Shown: positions 31,894 to 43,400 of the stretch, piece by piece
How the letters are laid out: each line of letters begins with the position of its first letter
How positions within the stretch are numbered: the first letter of the stretch is position 1
NCBI GenBank assembly: GCA_019448385.1
Contig: JAGTXO010000001.1
Coordinates: 2,108,001-2,172,000, forward strand
DNA length: 64,000 nucleotides
Source: Diacronema lutheri
Taxonomy: Eukaryota > Haptophyta > Pavlovophyceae > Pavlovales > Pavlovaceae
Direction: 5' to 3'
Position numbers and translations under genes: made by a program
Notes under the pieces: model-generated
What the model saw: the letters and a program-made list of their open reading frames with translations, nothing else
Databases searched by the model: none
Told to the model about the DNA's origin: nothing

Positions 31894-32105
31894 CGCGCCG
31901 AGCAGCACCGAGATTGTGGTCTCATTGTCTGCTTGGGCGCGAACGGAAAACGCGCGAAGGGTGGCGACGAAGATCGTTGGGTTGGGTTGGGCCACCGGCT
32001 CCCGAGGATTGCTTGTGGCGCTCGACTGACCGTTGGCCCAGCTTTTTTTTTTCTCGAACCTACTGTGGAGCCCGCCTGCAGCGTGATCTCCCGCGCACAA
32101 CGACC

Positions 32106-34490
32106 ATGGCCGCCATCGACCTGCGCGCCTTCGACGCGGCGCTCGTCAACTGCGAGATCGTGAGCACGCGGCCGGTCAAGCCGAGCGAGCAGGCGCGCAC
32201 GGTCGACAAGCTGAGCTACGGGCCGTCGCGCCGCGCGCTCGCCTTCGTCTCGCCGCCCTGCGTCGTCGACTGGCCCGAGCTCACGGGCGACGGCAACTTT
32301 GGCACCATGTACGGGCCGACGGACGTCGACAAGGCGGCGTACACGGCCGGCGTGACCGACAAGGAGCTGCCGATTGAAGGCGCGCCGCTCGCGCAGATGG
32401 ACGCCTACTTTGGCGCCCTGCGCGCCATCGACGATCAGCGCGTCGAGACGGTGCACGCGCGCCAGAAGGAGCTGCTCAACACGCGCGGCCTCTCGAAGGA
32501 GGAGGTGCGCGGCAAGCTCTCGCCCGCCGTCAAGCCCAAGTACGAGGACGACACGCTCGCGCACACGCGGCTGAACATGTCGACGCGCACGTTCACGTGG
32601 GCGGGCTCCGAGCGCGTCGTGCCGCTCGTCGACGCGCGGCGCGAACCGGTCGACGAGATCCGGCACGAGGACGTCTGCGCCATCGCCACGCAGCTCGACC
32701 GCGTCTACACGGGGCTCACGGGCTCGATGTTTGGCACCAAGTGGAACGTGTGCGGGGTCATGCTCCTGAAGCGCGCCGAGCAGCGGCCGCAGCCCGGCTC
32801 GGACGCCTTCGCCTCGTACGGCGTGCCCGCCTGGGCCGACACGTTCGACTCCACGGGGCTGTACGTGCCCGACGAGCGCGAGCGCGCGGCGGCGCTCGCG
32901 GCGGTGGCCGGTCTGCGCACGGCGCGCGCGCCGGCCGGGCCGGGCGGGCGCGAGCTCGCGCGCGCGCAGGGCTACCATCGCGCCGAGCGGGCTGCGAGCG
33001 CGGCGGCGGCGCGCGCGGCGATGGCCGAGGGCGGCCAGCAGTGCGCGCTCCACGGCGCGGTCGTCAAATCGGCGCTGCGCGGCGTGGGCAACCGGCTGCA
33101 TCTTTGCGACGCGCCGGGCGGAACGGGCAAGACGTTCGTCGAGCGCGCCATTATCGCCGCCGTGCGCGCGGATGGGCACGCGGTCGTCGTGGGCGCGTCC
33201 TCGGGCGTCGCCGCCACGCTGCTGCCCGACGGCCGCACCTTCCACTCGACCTTCAAGGTGCCCGGCGGTGCCGACTCCGACGGGCAAGCCGTTCAATGGC
33301 GTGCCGCGCTCCGAGCGCGGGCGCTCCCTGGCCGCCGCGGCGGCTGGTCGTGTGGGACGAGGCGCCGATGCAGACGCGGTGCCACCTCGACTCGCCTGAT
33401 CGGTGTTTGCGCGACGTGACGGGCGTCGACGAGCGCTTCGGCGGCGAGACGCTGCTGCTCGCCGGCGACTTTCGCCAGTGCTTGCCGGTGGTGCGGCGCG
33501 GCTCGCGCGCGCAGATCGTGCGCTCCTGCCTCAAGTACTCGGCGCCGTGGCAGCACGATCGGCAGCACGCCTTGGTCGAGAACGTTCGCGCCTCGAGCGC
33601 GGCGCGCGACACGGGCGACGCGCTCGGCGCGGGCGAGTGGGCGGAGCTGCTGCGCAGCCCCGGCGACGGCGCCGTTCCCGCGGCGGTGCCGGCGGCCGGG
33701 GCCATGCCCGGCGCATTCCCGCTCGATCCCGTGCAGCTGCCCGAGGCCGTCGGCGGCGTCCCCATCCGCGTGGGCTCGGCCTACCCGACGGAGCTCGTGA
33801 CGACTTTGTCCACGGCGCGACGTGTTGGACCGACGACGGCTCGCTGTGCGACCGCGCGGTGCTCTGCGCCAAGCAGACGGACGTGGCGCGGATCAACTGG
33901 CTGGCGATCGGCCGCTTCCCGGGCGCGGCGGCGAGGTGCGCGTCGGCGGACGAGCTGGCGCGACGACGGGGCGGGCAAGCAGATTGCGCGGGCGTCGGTC
34001 GAATTCCTCGACTCGCTCGAGCACGCGCAGATGCCGCACCGCGTCCTCGACCTGAAGCCCGGGATGGTGGTGATGCTGCCGCGCAACCTCTCGCCCGGCG
34101 AGGGGCTGTGCGGCGGCACGCGGCTGATCGTGCGCGGCGTGCGCGCCGGCGGCCGGCTGCTCGAGTGCGCACGCCCCGGCGCGGCCGCCGGGCGCGACAG
34201 CACCGTGCTCGTCGCGCGTGTCGACCACCACTCGCCCGACGACGGCACGTTCGCGCTTGTGCGGATGCGCCGCCAGTTCCCCGGTGCGGCCGGCGTAACG
34301 AGGCGCAGGGGCAAGCGCTCGGGTGCGCGGGCGTGTGGCTCGCCGAGCCGTGCTTCACGCACGGCCAGCTCCACGTGGCCGCTTCGCGCGTCGGGCACAC
34401 GTCGCGCGTCCGCTTTGCGCTCGGCGCGGACCTCGTGACGCGCAGCGTCGTCTTCAAAGAGGTGCTCCGCGCGGTCAGCGGTGGCGAGGC
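32106..34490 (+). pseudogene. ssDNA-binding-like domain fused to Pif1-family helicase, broken
   Basis: Starts at an ATG in ideal context (ACCATGG). The N-terminal ~230 residues resemble single-stranded-DNA-binding proteins of large DNA viruses: LSYGPSRRALAFVSPP, FGALRAIDDQRVETVHARQK, and a closing MFGTKWNVCGVMLLKR. An Ala-rich linker leads into a Pif1-family helicase with Walker A DAPGGTGKTFVERAI, then ASSGVAATLLPDGRTFHSTF, motif II VVWDEAPM, LLLAGDFRQCLPVVRRGSRA, KPGMVVMLPRNLSPGEGLCG, and a final HGQLHVAASRVG. The helicase is closest in style to those of Helitrons and algal DNA viruses. The reading frame is interrupted about two or three times, so it is probably a fossil; assembly error in GC-rich DNA is the alternative. 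The ssDNA-binding assignment is tentative, the helicase assignment strong. Confidence 0.75.
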
Positions 34491-36007
34491 GGCGGCGGCG
34501 GCGCTCGCCGCGGCCGCCGTCGCCGCCGCGCGCGAATGCGCGGCGGCGGCGCGCGGTGGCGGCGGGCGCGGACGGCGCGCGCGGCGCCGGCGGCGGGCGG
34601 CGCGCTGGCGGCGGGCGCGCCGCCGGCGCGCGGTGCTGGCCAGCACCCGCCGGCGCGACGCCCGCCGCGCCGCTCGCGCCGACGCGCAGCCGTCGGGTGC
34701 TCGCCAGCACCGCGCGCCGCGCGACCGGCCCGCGTACCTGCGCGCCCTTCTAGGGCGCGCAGGGCGGCGCCAATGCGGCCGGCGCGCAGGGGCCTCACGC
34801 TGGCGCGCTGCCCGCCGCCGCGTGGGTCGCCGCTGCGCGCGTGCCGTCGGCGCTGCCGCCGCCCGGCGTCGCGCTCGCGCCGCAGCCGCAGCCGCCGCCG
34901 CCGCCGTCGCCGCCGCCTGCCGCCTGCCGGCAAGCTGGGCAAGTGCGCAGCGGCGGCGACGGCGGTGCGCGACCCGGCGAGCAGGCGGCGCGCCGCCGAG
35001 CCGGGGGCGGGCTCCGTGGGCGACGAGGCTCGCCCGCCACTCGCACTACTCGCGCGCCAAGTGCGCACAACGCGCCCCCCCCCCCCCCCCCACCCCACCC
35101 CCCGATGAATTTAATGCTCATACCATGGCGTCGCGCCACGGCAGTACGCCCGTGGCCCCGGCGGCCAGCCTCGCGCCGCTACGCCGTGTCGTCGCGGCCG
35201 GCGCACACAGCGAACTGTGTTTCCGCGGCACATGCCCGGCTGCTCGCGCGCTGCAAGCTTGCCGAACTGCTCGCGCTGGAATGGCGCGTTGCGGGCGTGC
35301 CCGCGCACCGCGCGTGTGCCATGCGCGTTCCGGGAGCGCCGCGCCGCGCGCCAAAGCGGCGCGCGGCGGACGTGCGGCCTCGGGCCGAAGAGGGGCCGGC
35401 GCGACCGGCCGCGAGGCGGGCGCAGACGCTCGGCGTGCCGGTCGATGCGTCGTCCAAATCCGCGTCGGGCGGATGCGCGCCTGGGCCGGCGCTGCGTGCA
35501 GTCGGCGGGGCCCGGCCACGCGCTCGGGCGTAACGTTCGCGCCTGTTCGGCCGAGGCGCACTCGCCGTCCCCTCGCGCCGGCAACGTGCGTGCGGGCCAG
35601 CACGCAGGCAGCGTACGATGCCACGGCAGCGGCGAGCGCGTCCCCGCCGGTGTGCCGCTCGGCGCCCCGTCACGCGCAACGTGCGCGCCGCCCGCTGCAT
35701 GCGCACGCATACGCGCGCTGGCAGCGTGCGCAAAATTGCCCGGGCAAGATCGTCCCGCGCTCGCGCCGCCGACGCATCATTCCATGTGTCCGTTTCGGCA
35801 TCTGCCACCATCCACCAGCCCTCGAAAGCCGGCTTGCGCGTGGGCGCCCGTCCGGTGCGAGAAGCGGCTCGCGTCCTCGCGCGGGGCGCCTCCGCGCCAG
35901 GCGCCCGGCGCGCGCTCGTCTTGCCGCGCCACCACGCTGATCTGCGCCCAACCCTCGCTCGCCAATTCCCCCGTCGTCCCTGCTGCGCAGCCCGCAACAG
36001 CGCGCGC
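34491..36007. other. Low-complexity, gene-poor stretch
   Basis: The first 600 bp are dense GCC/GCG triplets that read as poly-Ala or poly-Arg in every frame. A C17 run with a C-rich tail follows at 35075-35103. Bases 35125-35533 have a plus-strand frame with a protein-like patch (AHTANCVSAAHARLLARCKL and AQTLGVPVDASSKSASGGC) but no recognised domain. It may be a 5' exon of the protease-like gene at 36008 or a remnant. Confidence 0.4.
35075..35103. repeat. C17 homopolymer with C-rich tail
   Basis: Seventeen C (35075-35091), followed by CACCCC-type repeats. Confidence 0.9.
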
Positions 36008-37030
36008 ATGGCGCGTGCACGGCGCGGCGCCTTGAGCAAGTTTTACGTCGTCGGTCGGCAGCCTGTGGAAGACGCGTTTGACGGCCCGATGTGGCCGGTG
36101 AGAGTGCCCGGCGTGCCGCGTGGTGAGCGCCTGCACGGCTTGCCGGGCTCGGCGCGCGCCCAGCCAGCCTCCCTCCATCCCGCCGCAAACCGTGCGTGCG
36201 CACCCCGCACACCCGGCGCTGCGCGGCGCGGCGCAGGCGCGAAAAACGAGGGCAGCGCGTGCTACACGACCGTCCTTATGCAATCGCTCTTCGCCCTGAA
36301 CATGCTCCGTGCGATGCTTCGCTCCGCTTCGCGCCGTGCCAACAGCGTCGAGAGGGCGCGTTTTCGGGACTTTGGCACGCTGATCGAGGACACCAGGGCG
36401 CCGACACGGCTGTGTCTTGTGTCCGTCATCGACGTCATCTCGGGCCGTGGCGCGCGAAGGACGCCGCAGGATGCCGCTGAGTTCTTCCGGTTGCTGCTCG
36501 GCCGAGTGCCCGGGCTCGCTGCGGCCTTTGAAGCCGACACACGCGTCGGGCCAGTGCTCGAGCAGATCGCCGTGCCTTCAGAGGCCGGCGAGGGCATCGC
36601 CGTACTCGTCAGCGTCGGCGGCGATGCGGCGCGCGCGCTTGCACACGCTCTGGGGGGCGCCGCTGGGCCGCCGCGGGATCGCCACACGAACGCCGGCCAC
36701 TCGGGCGTGCTCACGCCAGCCAGCATTGCTGTCGAGGCGCCGCGCACGACGCGCGGCAATGGCTCGCAGTGCAAGAACAACCGCGCGCTCGTGTGCGCGC
36801 CGCGGCTGCTGCTCGGCGGGCGCGACCACCTCCCCGTCGCCGGCGTGGTGCACGTGGGCGAGGGGCCGATGAGCGGGCACCTTGTCGCCATCGTGCTCCG
36901 CAACGAGGCTTGGTTTCCGTGCGACGACTACAACGTGCGGCGGCGCGCACGGTCGCTCGGTGCCGCGACCGGCGGTCGAGCGCAGCCGCGACCGCCCCGT
37001 CCTCCCGCGCGGCACGCGCGCGTGGCCTGA
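36008..37030 (+). CDS. Divergent ubiquitin-specific protease (USP/C19)-like protein
   Basis: A 340-residue frame from an ATG. KNEGSACYTTVLMQSLFALN matches the USP Cys box, with candidate nucleophile Cys85. TPQDAAEFFRLLLGRVPGL matches the QQDA-EF motif. GEGPMSGHLVAIVLRNEAWF followed by CDDYNV matches the His box, with His291 and Asp306/307; the usual Gly-His-Tyr is Gly-His-Leu here. USPs remove ubiquitin or related tags. The fold is short, lacking the zinc-binding fingers insert. A 142-base segment, 36935-37076 (GTGCGG to CCGCGCAG), could be an intron. Removing it would lead from DDYN into IYNVPESDALAWASGASMLV, like the last USP strand, with a frame open to 37664. Only the domain is supported; the ends are uncertain. 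Confidence 0.55.
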   Translation: MARARRGALSKFYVVGRQPVEDAFDGPMWPVRVPGVPRGERLHGLPGSARAQPASLHPAANRACAPRTPGAARRGAGAKNEGSACYTTVLMQSLFALNMLRAMLRSASRRANSVERARFRDFGTLIEDTRAPTRLCLVSVIDVISGRGARRTPQDAAEFFRLLLGRVPGLAAAFEADTRVGPVLEQIAVPSEAGEGIAVLVSVGGDAARALAHALGGAAGPPRDRHTNAGHSGVLTPASIAVEAPRTTRGNGSQCKNNRALVCAPRLLLGGRDHLPVAGVVHVGEGPMSGHLVAIVLRNEAWFPCDDYNVRRRARSLGAATGGRAQPRPPRPPARHARVA

Positions 37031-37431
37031 AAGCTCGCGCGCGCGCCTGCCGCACGCACGCGCGTTGCCCGCGCAGATCTACAACGTGCCTGAGTCCGAC
37101 GCGCTGGCGTGGGCAAGTGGTGCGAGCATGCTCGTTCACAGCCGGCTCGACGTGGAGCCGTTGGACCCGGCGCTGGGCTCAGCGTCACCGCCGTCGGCCG
37201 CATCGCCTGCGTGGCCGAGCTCGGAGCCCGACGCGCCGACCTTGCCGGCAGCCTGGCCGCGGGTGCGGCAGATGGCAGCGGTGCCAACAGATGCGACGAT
37301 CGGCATCGCGGAGACGGCTGCAGACATCTCTACGGCGGCGATCGGCCCAGCTGCGTGCGAGGCCCGCCAAGTTGTCTCCGTGACGCGCGCATTGCCAACA
37401 GCGGTGAGTGCGTCCTCGTCTCCGGCGGCCG

Positions 37432-37436
<5 letters not shown>

Positions 37437-37476
<40 letters not shown>

Positions 37477-37490
37477 ACACACACACACAA
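37437..37490. repeat. C40 homopolymer followed by (CA)n
   Basis: Forty C (37437-37476), then about seven CA dinucleotides. If the protease-like gene continues to 37664, this tract would encode Pro and His/Thr repeats. Confidence 0.9.
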
Positions 37491-38031
37491 CTCTCCCTAC
37501 CTTCTTCCTCCTTTCGCACCTCGCACGCGCACGCCGTCCGCTGTCCGCTGTCCGCGGCCCAAATTGCCTTGCGGAAGCCGAGCAGGCAGAGCCCTGCTTG
37601 GATGGCTCCAGCGCGCATCTTGTGGATGGCGACGCTGTGGGCGAGCACGGACGCTCAAATGTGACCAGTGGCGCGCACGTGCACGTGCGCTAACTGGACG
37701 TCGAGCGTGTGCGCCTTGTCCGCACGTGTGCACTCACGTGCGTCTGCGGCGATCTGCCCGGCGTAGTAGTCCGCGCGCGCGGGAGCCGCGTCGGCAGTAG
37801 GAGCAGGATAACGTACTTGCGCCTAAGGAGGACGGCGAGAAGTGCGGCTTTTCGCTCGGGGTCTACCATGCCGCCGAGGTTGGCGCTGGCGCGCGTGAGG
37901 CAGTCGGAGCGCGCTGGGCCCGGGTTGAAGGCCTCACCCCGGGGGACGGGAGGATTCAAGGCGCCGAGCCGCTGCGGGTGCGGCGGGAGGCCCCGGGCGG
38001 GTGTGCTAATGCGGCTCGATGGCCGCCTGCC

Positions 38032-38080
38032 GGGGGGGGGGGGGGGGGGGGGGGGAGGGGGGGGGGGGGGGGGGGGGGGG
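38032..38080. repeat. G24-A-G24 homopolymer tract
   Basis: Two runs of 24 G separated by a single A. Confidence 0.9.
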
Positions 38081-38482
38081 CGTTGGGCCGCCCGCGGAAA
38101 CGGAGGTGAGCGTGTGGGAGCGGCGCGCGTCGGCGCGCGCGGCTGGCGTGCAGCACGGATAAGTCTTGTGTGGACTTCGCGGGGCGGATCCCGGTGCAGG
38201 GATTGCCGACGTAGGCCGCGAGCGCGAGCAGGGCGGGGATGAAGACGGATGATGGGGTTGGGGCCAAGGCCGCCGCACCCGCAGCTATCACGGTGGCAGC
38301 GACCGCCACGGTCAGTGCGAGGCTCGCGTGGCCGCTGCGCGGGCAGCTCGCCCGCCAGGTCCAGGAGGGCCGGCCTGCGGCCTCAGTGCCCAGCGTTGGG
38401 CATGTCAGCGTCTGCGTCTGCGGGCCCGCCACTGCGATGGCGCATTGAGCCTGGCGCACCAAAACGCAATCGGTCCGCCGAT

Positions 38483-38483
<1 letters not shown>

Positions 38484-38522
<39 letters not shown>
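38484..38522. repeat. G39 homopolymer tract
   Basis: Thirty-nine consecutive G on the plus strand, inside the unannotated region. Confidence 0.9.
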
Positions 38523-39890
38523 CGAGGCGTGCGCGGGGGCTTGGGGTGGGCTCCGGGTGCCGGCGCTGTGCCAGCGGCGGGCTTGGTTGACGCCGTCTCG
38601 CCGGGGCCCTTGCGCCTTGCGGCGCGAGCGTCGCGGAGGGGCGTCGGCTGCGCTGGCTCCGCGTCGGCGGTGGCGTGGGGCAGGCTCTTGTGGAGGGCGG
38701 AGCGCTCGCGCACGAGTCGGTTGCCAAGGCGGGCTGTCTGCGTGCCGTTGGGCTGCGCTTGGGCAGGTAGGACCTGCGGCCTCGGGGGCGGGCGGGTTTT
38801 CGTGTTGGGCCAGGCGGCAACGCGCACCGGCCGTGTTCGCGGCCGGCAGGCGGACGTCCGCAGCGGGGCGGAGAATGCGGGTGAAGCGCTTGCACGGGCG
38901 CGGTTCGCACCTGGCGGCCAGGCGATCACGAACCGTTGGGTCGCCCGGCTGTTTGGTGGAGCCGAGGGCAGCAAGGATAGCGAGCTTGGCCGCCTCATCG
39001 GTGACGAGCGGCACTGTTGCCCAGCTCTGTACCTCGAAGCCCTGGATGTGCAGGCGTCGGGGAAGTTCCCGGCAGCGTCGCCTGCGTCCGTCGAGAGGCG
39101 GACCGAAGTCGCGCCCGTGCCCCCGTTGGCGACACCGAGCTCTCGCTCGTTCACACCGGCCCGCCGACGCGGGCGCGTGGTGCGCGCGCGTTGGGTGCGT
39201 GTCTGCCTCGAGCAGCGTGCCCAGTCGCAGTGTGGGCGCGTGTCCGTCTGCCTCAAAACGCCACGTGGAGGGGAAGGCGCGGGGCGGGCTCGCCGAGGAG
39301 GTGCCGCCGCTCGCTGCCACCCGGCGCGGGCTCGGGGCAGCCGTCTTCGGGTGCCGCGCTCTTCGCGCCATGCACGAACGTTCCGCCGCGCTCGCAGCGC
39401 GCGAGCGCACACACAGAGCGCGCGGCGACCCCGGTGGGGGCAGTGCGTCCCGGTGGCACTCGCGGGCGCGCGCCTGGCCTGGGCGCAGCTGGGCGCGTTG
39501 CCGCCCGCGCAGCGAGCCGCCCGCGCGCCTCGCCGCGCGCGCGCTTCGTCGCACGCGTGCGCCCTGCATGCACGCGCACAGCGCGCGGCGGCTCGGCGCA
39601 GTGCAAGGCAGAGCGTGCTGCAACGGTTGCGAGGGCGCGCACGCGCGGCGCGGCGCGCCCCTGTGTGGTCGCCTGCGCGCGGCGCGTGGTCCGGACGCAG
39701 CTCGGTGGCGTGATGCCGTTCGTGCAACACAGTGCGCGTGAGAGCCGCACGTGCACACCTGCAGTGCAACGCGGCATTGCGCGCGTTGCGTGGGCGGAGC
39801 GCGGCTGGATGTGCTTGAGGTCGCGCAGCATGCCGCGCGCCGCGCGCTGTGCGGCGCAGCGAGTCGGCCATGCCCCTGGTCCTCGTCCCC

Positions 39891-39911
39891 GGGGGGGGGG
39901 GGGGGGGGGGG
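39891..39911. repeat. G21 homopolymer tract
   Basis: Twenty-one G, followed by TGGTGGTGG. Confidence 0.9.
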
Positions 39912-40430
39912 TGGTGGTGGCAACCAGGATCCGCCAGCGCGTGGTGGGCGCCGTCCAACTCCCAGCCAGGATGCGCCCCGTTCTTCCCCGACACTCTCCG
40001 TCCAAACCCGCCGCCCAGCCTGCCGCCGCACCCGCCGCCAACGCCGCCGCGCACCCATCCGCCGAGCTCACCTCGCGCGCGCTCGCGCTCACGCTGCGCG
40101 ACGAGGCTGCGCAGGCCGGCGCGCGGCCGTGCAGAGCAGCGCAGGCCGGCGCGCGGCCGCGCGCGCGCGCTCACGTTGCGGCCGCGCAGCGAGCTTTCGC
40201 CGCGTCGCAGCCCCTCCGAGCAGCCACGATGCACGCCCCCGGAGGACGTTGGCCGCGCTCGGAGGCCGCGCTCGGGCGCGCAAAGAGAGGCGGCGCGGGC
40301 AAACGAGTAGGCTCGGCGCGCTGGCGGGTCCTGGTTGTGGGAGAGCGGGGCATTCTCCAGGGCATCATGTAAATTCTCCCAAGTATCATCCGGGCCGCCA
40401 TCCGGACACTGACGTGCCCACAGTCTGCAG

Positions 40431-43400
40431 ATGGAGGACTCCGTGAAGGACGCTTTGCCCGGCGGGCGGGGCGGCTCGGACAGTTTCTCGCTGGCCCTCA
40501 GCACCATTCTGTCGCCGGGAGATACCCACCCCCACGTGGTCCCATCCACTTGCCTCATCGCCCTGCTGCGTTACGCGGATTTCGGCACGAGCAGGGTTAG
40601 GGTGGGCGACACGGGGTGCTCGCAGCATGCGCTCAAGGTGGCGCTGCGCAACCTGCGCAAAGCATGCGCGGATGCGGACCGGTTTGGGCAGGTGCTCGTG
40701 GTCGTGCTACCGCTCTGCCTCCGCGCGTCCAGCGGCCTCGTGCACTGGACGGCGGCGTACCTGCTCCTCGCGCCGCCCGCGCAGCGCGGCGCGCCGCCCG
40801 GCGCCGCGCTCGCCCTGCTCGCCGATTCGCGCACCTTGGGCAACGGCGAATCGGCGTACGCCACGGCGGCCGGCGTGCTCATCAAGAAGCTTGCGCAGCG
40901 CATCGGCAGAACAGCGCCGCCCATCGATGCCTTCAAGGCGCCCCCGCAGAGTGGGGCCGCGTGTTGCTTCGCCGCGGCAACAGTCGCGGCCGAGGTCGTG
41001 GCGAGCGCATCGACGCTCTACGGCCGCCGCGCGAGTGTCCTTGTCGACATCAAGAAGGCTTTGGACGCGCGCCTCGCGCGCCTCACGACGGCCGCGTACG
41101 AGGAGACCCGCGCGCGCACGCTCCGCGCCGCCATCGGCGCTCTGCTCGGCGACCGCGCCAGGCGCTTCGGCCCGTTCACCCGCGAGGCCGCGCGGCTCGC
41201 CGAGGCCGCGCGGCTCGCCGAGGCGTGCGATGCCAGTGTCGGCGGATCCGCGCCCGACGGGCTGCTGCAGGCCGTCGAGGCGGCGCTGCGCGCGCCCGAC
41301 GACCGCATCGCACGCACGGCCGCGCTCGACGCGCTCACGGGCGCTGCAGGCCGCGCGCTGTCGACGGCGGCCAGGCCGCGCGGCGCGGCGGCGCCAAGGC
41401 CGCCGTCGCGAGCGCCACCGCCGCGTGCGCCGCAGCGGCGCGCCGCCTCGGCGTGGGGGCCCCGACCATTCAGCAGCCTCGGCGGGGGCGAGGGCGACGG
41501 GGACGATGGCGACGCCACCACCGCTGACGACGGGGAGGGCGCGGAGGACGGGGACGACGACCCCGCGGGCGCGGCGGCTGCGGCGGTGGCGACGGGCACG
41601 GCGGCGACGAGCGCGGTGGCGGCGGGCGCGGCGCCAACCTCGCCGGCGGCGGCGGACGGCGGTGGCTCGGCGCCGCTCGAACGCCGCTGCGTCTACACTG
41701 CGCCTGATGAGGGCGACGCGGACGCGCGCGTGTACGACGCCAAGGACCCCGAGCAGCTAAAAGCGGGCAGGGCGCGGCTACGGGCGAACAGCGGGCGCGC
41801 GCCCGCCGTGGTCGACACGCTTTTCGCGCACGCGACGGGCACGATCGTCACGCGGCAGCGCACGGAGGGCGTGACCGGCGCGGGCATGCACCACCTCGCC
41901 GCCCCGACGCAGGGCGCGGGGTACGGTACCGTCGTGCGGGCCGAGCTGGGCGAGCCCGGCTTCGCGGGGACGACATGGCACATGACGTCGGGCGTGGAGA
42001 ACCAGCCGCGCGCGGTACGAGCGGCCGCGCGCGCGTACGCGCACGACGGCTGGGGCGGCGTGTACAATGCGCACGAGGACTTTGCCGCCTTCGAGGGCTT
42101 GCCGCGGCTCGCCGCGCCCGAATCGCTCGCGGCCATCGCCGGCGGGTCGGCGGACGCGGTGTTCTGCTGGCGGTCCGGCCGGTCCGTCATCGGCGAGGTG
42201 ACGACGGTTCACTTCAATGGCGACCGCGCCGCCGCCATCGACCACGCGCGGGCGCTGCGCGTCAGGCCCGATTGGCGCTCGCAGCCCAGGATCTACGAGG
42301 CGGCGTGCGGCGCGGAGGGCACGGTGCTGCTCGTGTGGGTCGTGCCCGACCGTCACAAGAACCCGCGGCTGGACTGGGCGCCGATTCTCGTCGTGATCCA
42401 CCTGCCCGCCGACCCCGACTGGCTCGCGCGCGCCACGCCGGCGATCGCGAAGGCGCGGCGCGAGGTCGAGGACGGACGCGCGCGCGCGGAGGCGCGCGGC
42501 GTGCCGCAGCACCTCGCCTACACGCTGAGCCCACGCTTCCGAGGCACCGCGCCGCGCGGAGCCGCGCGCGTGCCGCCGCGCCTCGGCGCGAGCGACGCGC
42601 GCGAGGCGCGCGCGCTCGCGGCGCTCGAGCCGGCGCTCATGTTCGCGCCGGCCTGGCGGCGCGCGGTGCGCGCGGCGAGCCGCGCCCCCGGCAGTGGCGC
42701 CGCGGCCGTCGAGCGCGCGCTCGCGCGCCTGCACAACGCGCTCGAGCCCGATGACGAGAGCGCGCCCGAGTCGACGCGCGTCGCGCCGCTCGCCGCCGCG
42801 CTCGAGCAGTCGGCGGGCTGGCCGGCGGGCACGGCGCGCATGGCGGCAAGCGTGACCAAGGGCCCCGGCGTCGGAGATGGCGCAGGTGGCGACGAAGTGA
42901 CCAAAGTGGAGGAAACGGCGAAGACGAGCGGCGACGGCTGCACCGGCACGCCTCCTCTGCGCCCGGCCGCGCGCGCGGCCGGCGCGGCGGACGACGGAGG
43001 GGCGGCGGTCGTGGCGGGCGTCGAGGGCGAGCGCGACGCACTCGCCAAGACGGGTGCCGGCGGCTGCGACGACGACGCTCGCGAGCCGCTGTCGGCCGGC
43101 AAGCCCGGCGCACTCGCCGCCGCGGCGACCGTCGGGGGTCTCGGCGAGCTCGTCGGCAGCCTATGCGCGTGGCTGGCGCGCGGCGCGGCTGGCGGCGCCA
43201 TCGCGGCCATCTCCCCCGGGACGGCCGCGCGCGGAGCAAACGGCACGCCGCAGCGCGCCGAGCCGCCGGCCGCCGGCGATCCCGTCGCTCCGCACGCGCG
43301 CGTCGCCGCTGCGGCGCCCTTGGCGGGCAGCGCGGCGGCGCCGTCGTCGGCCGCGCGCGACGCGCAGCGCGGCGTCGCGGGAGTCGACGCGGCCGCGCAC

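Larger units (their letters stand above)
37665..40430. other. 2.8-kb region without a recognised gene, coding-like islands on minus strand
   Basis: Minus-strand patches read like protein: VDPERKAALLAVLLRRKYVI near 37850, a hydrophobic LALTVAVAATVIAAGAAALA with FIPALLALAAYVGNPCTG near 38250, and FEVQSWATVPLVTDEAAKLA with ILAALGSTKQPGDPTVRDRL near 39000. They are separated by G-runs and low-complexity DNA, and no family is recognised. They may be exons or remnants of one minus-strand gene. The plus strand shows only Ala/Arg/Gly-rich shadow frames. Confidence 0.4.

Noticed and set aside
38405-40558. A 717-codon minus-strand frame running into the start of the giant gene
   Set aside because: It crosses poly-G tracts as poly-Pro and reads opposite a better plus-strand gene. 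Only internal islands look protein-like.
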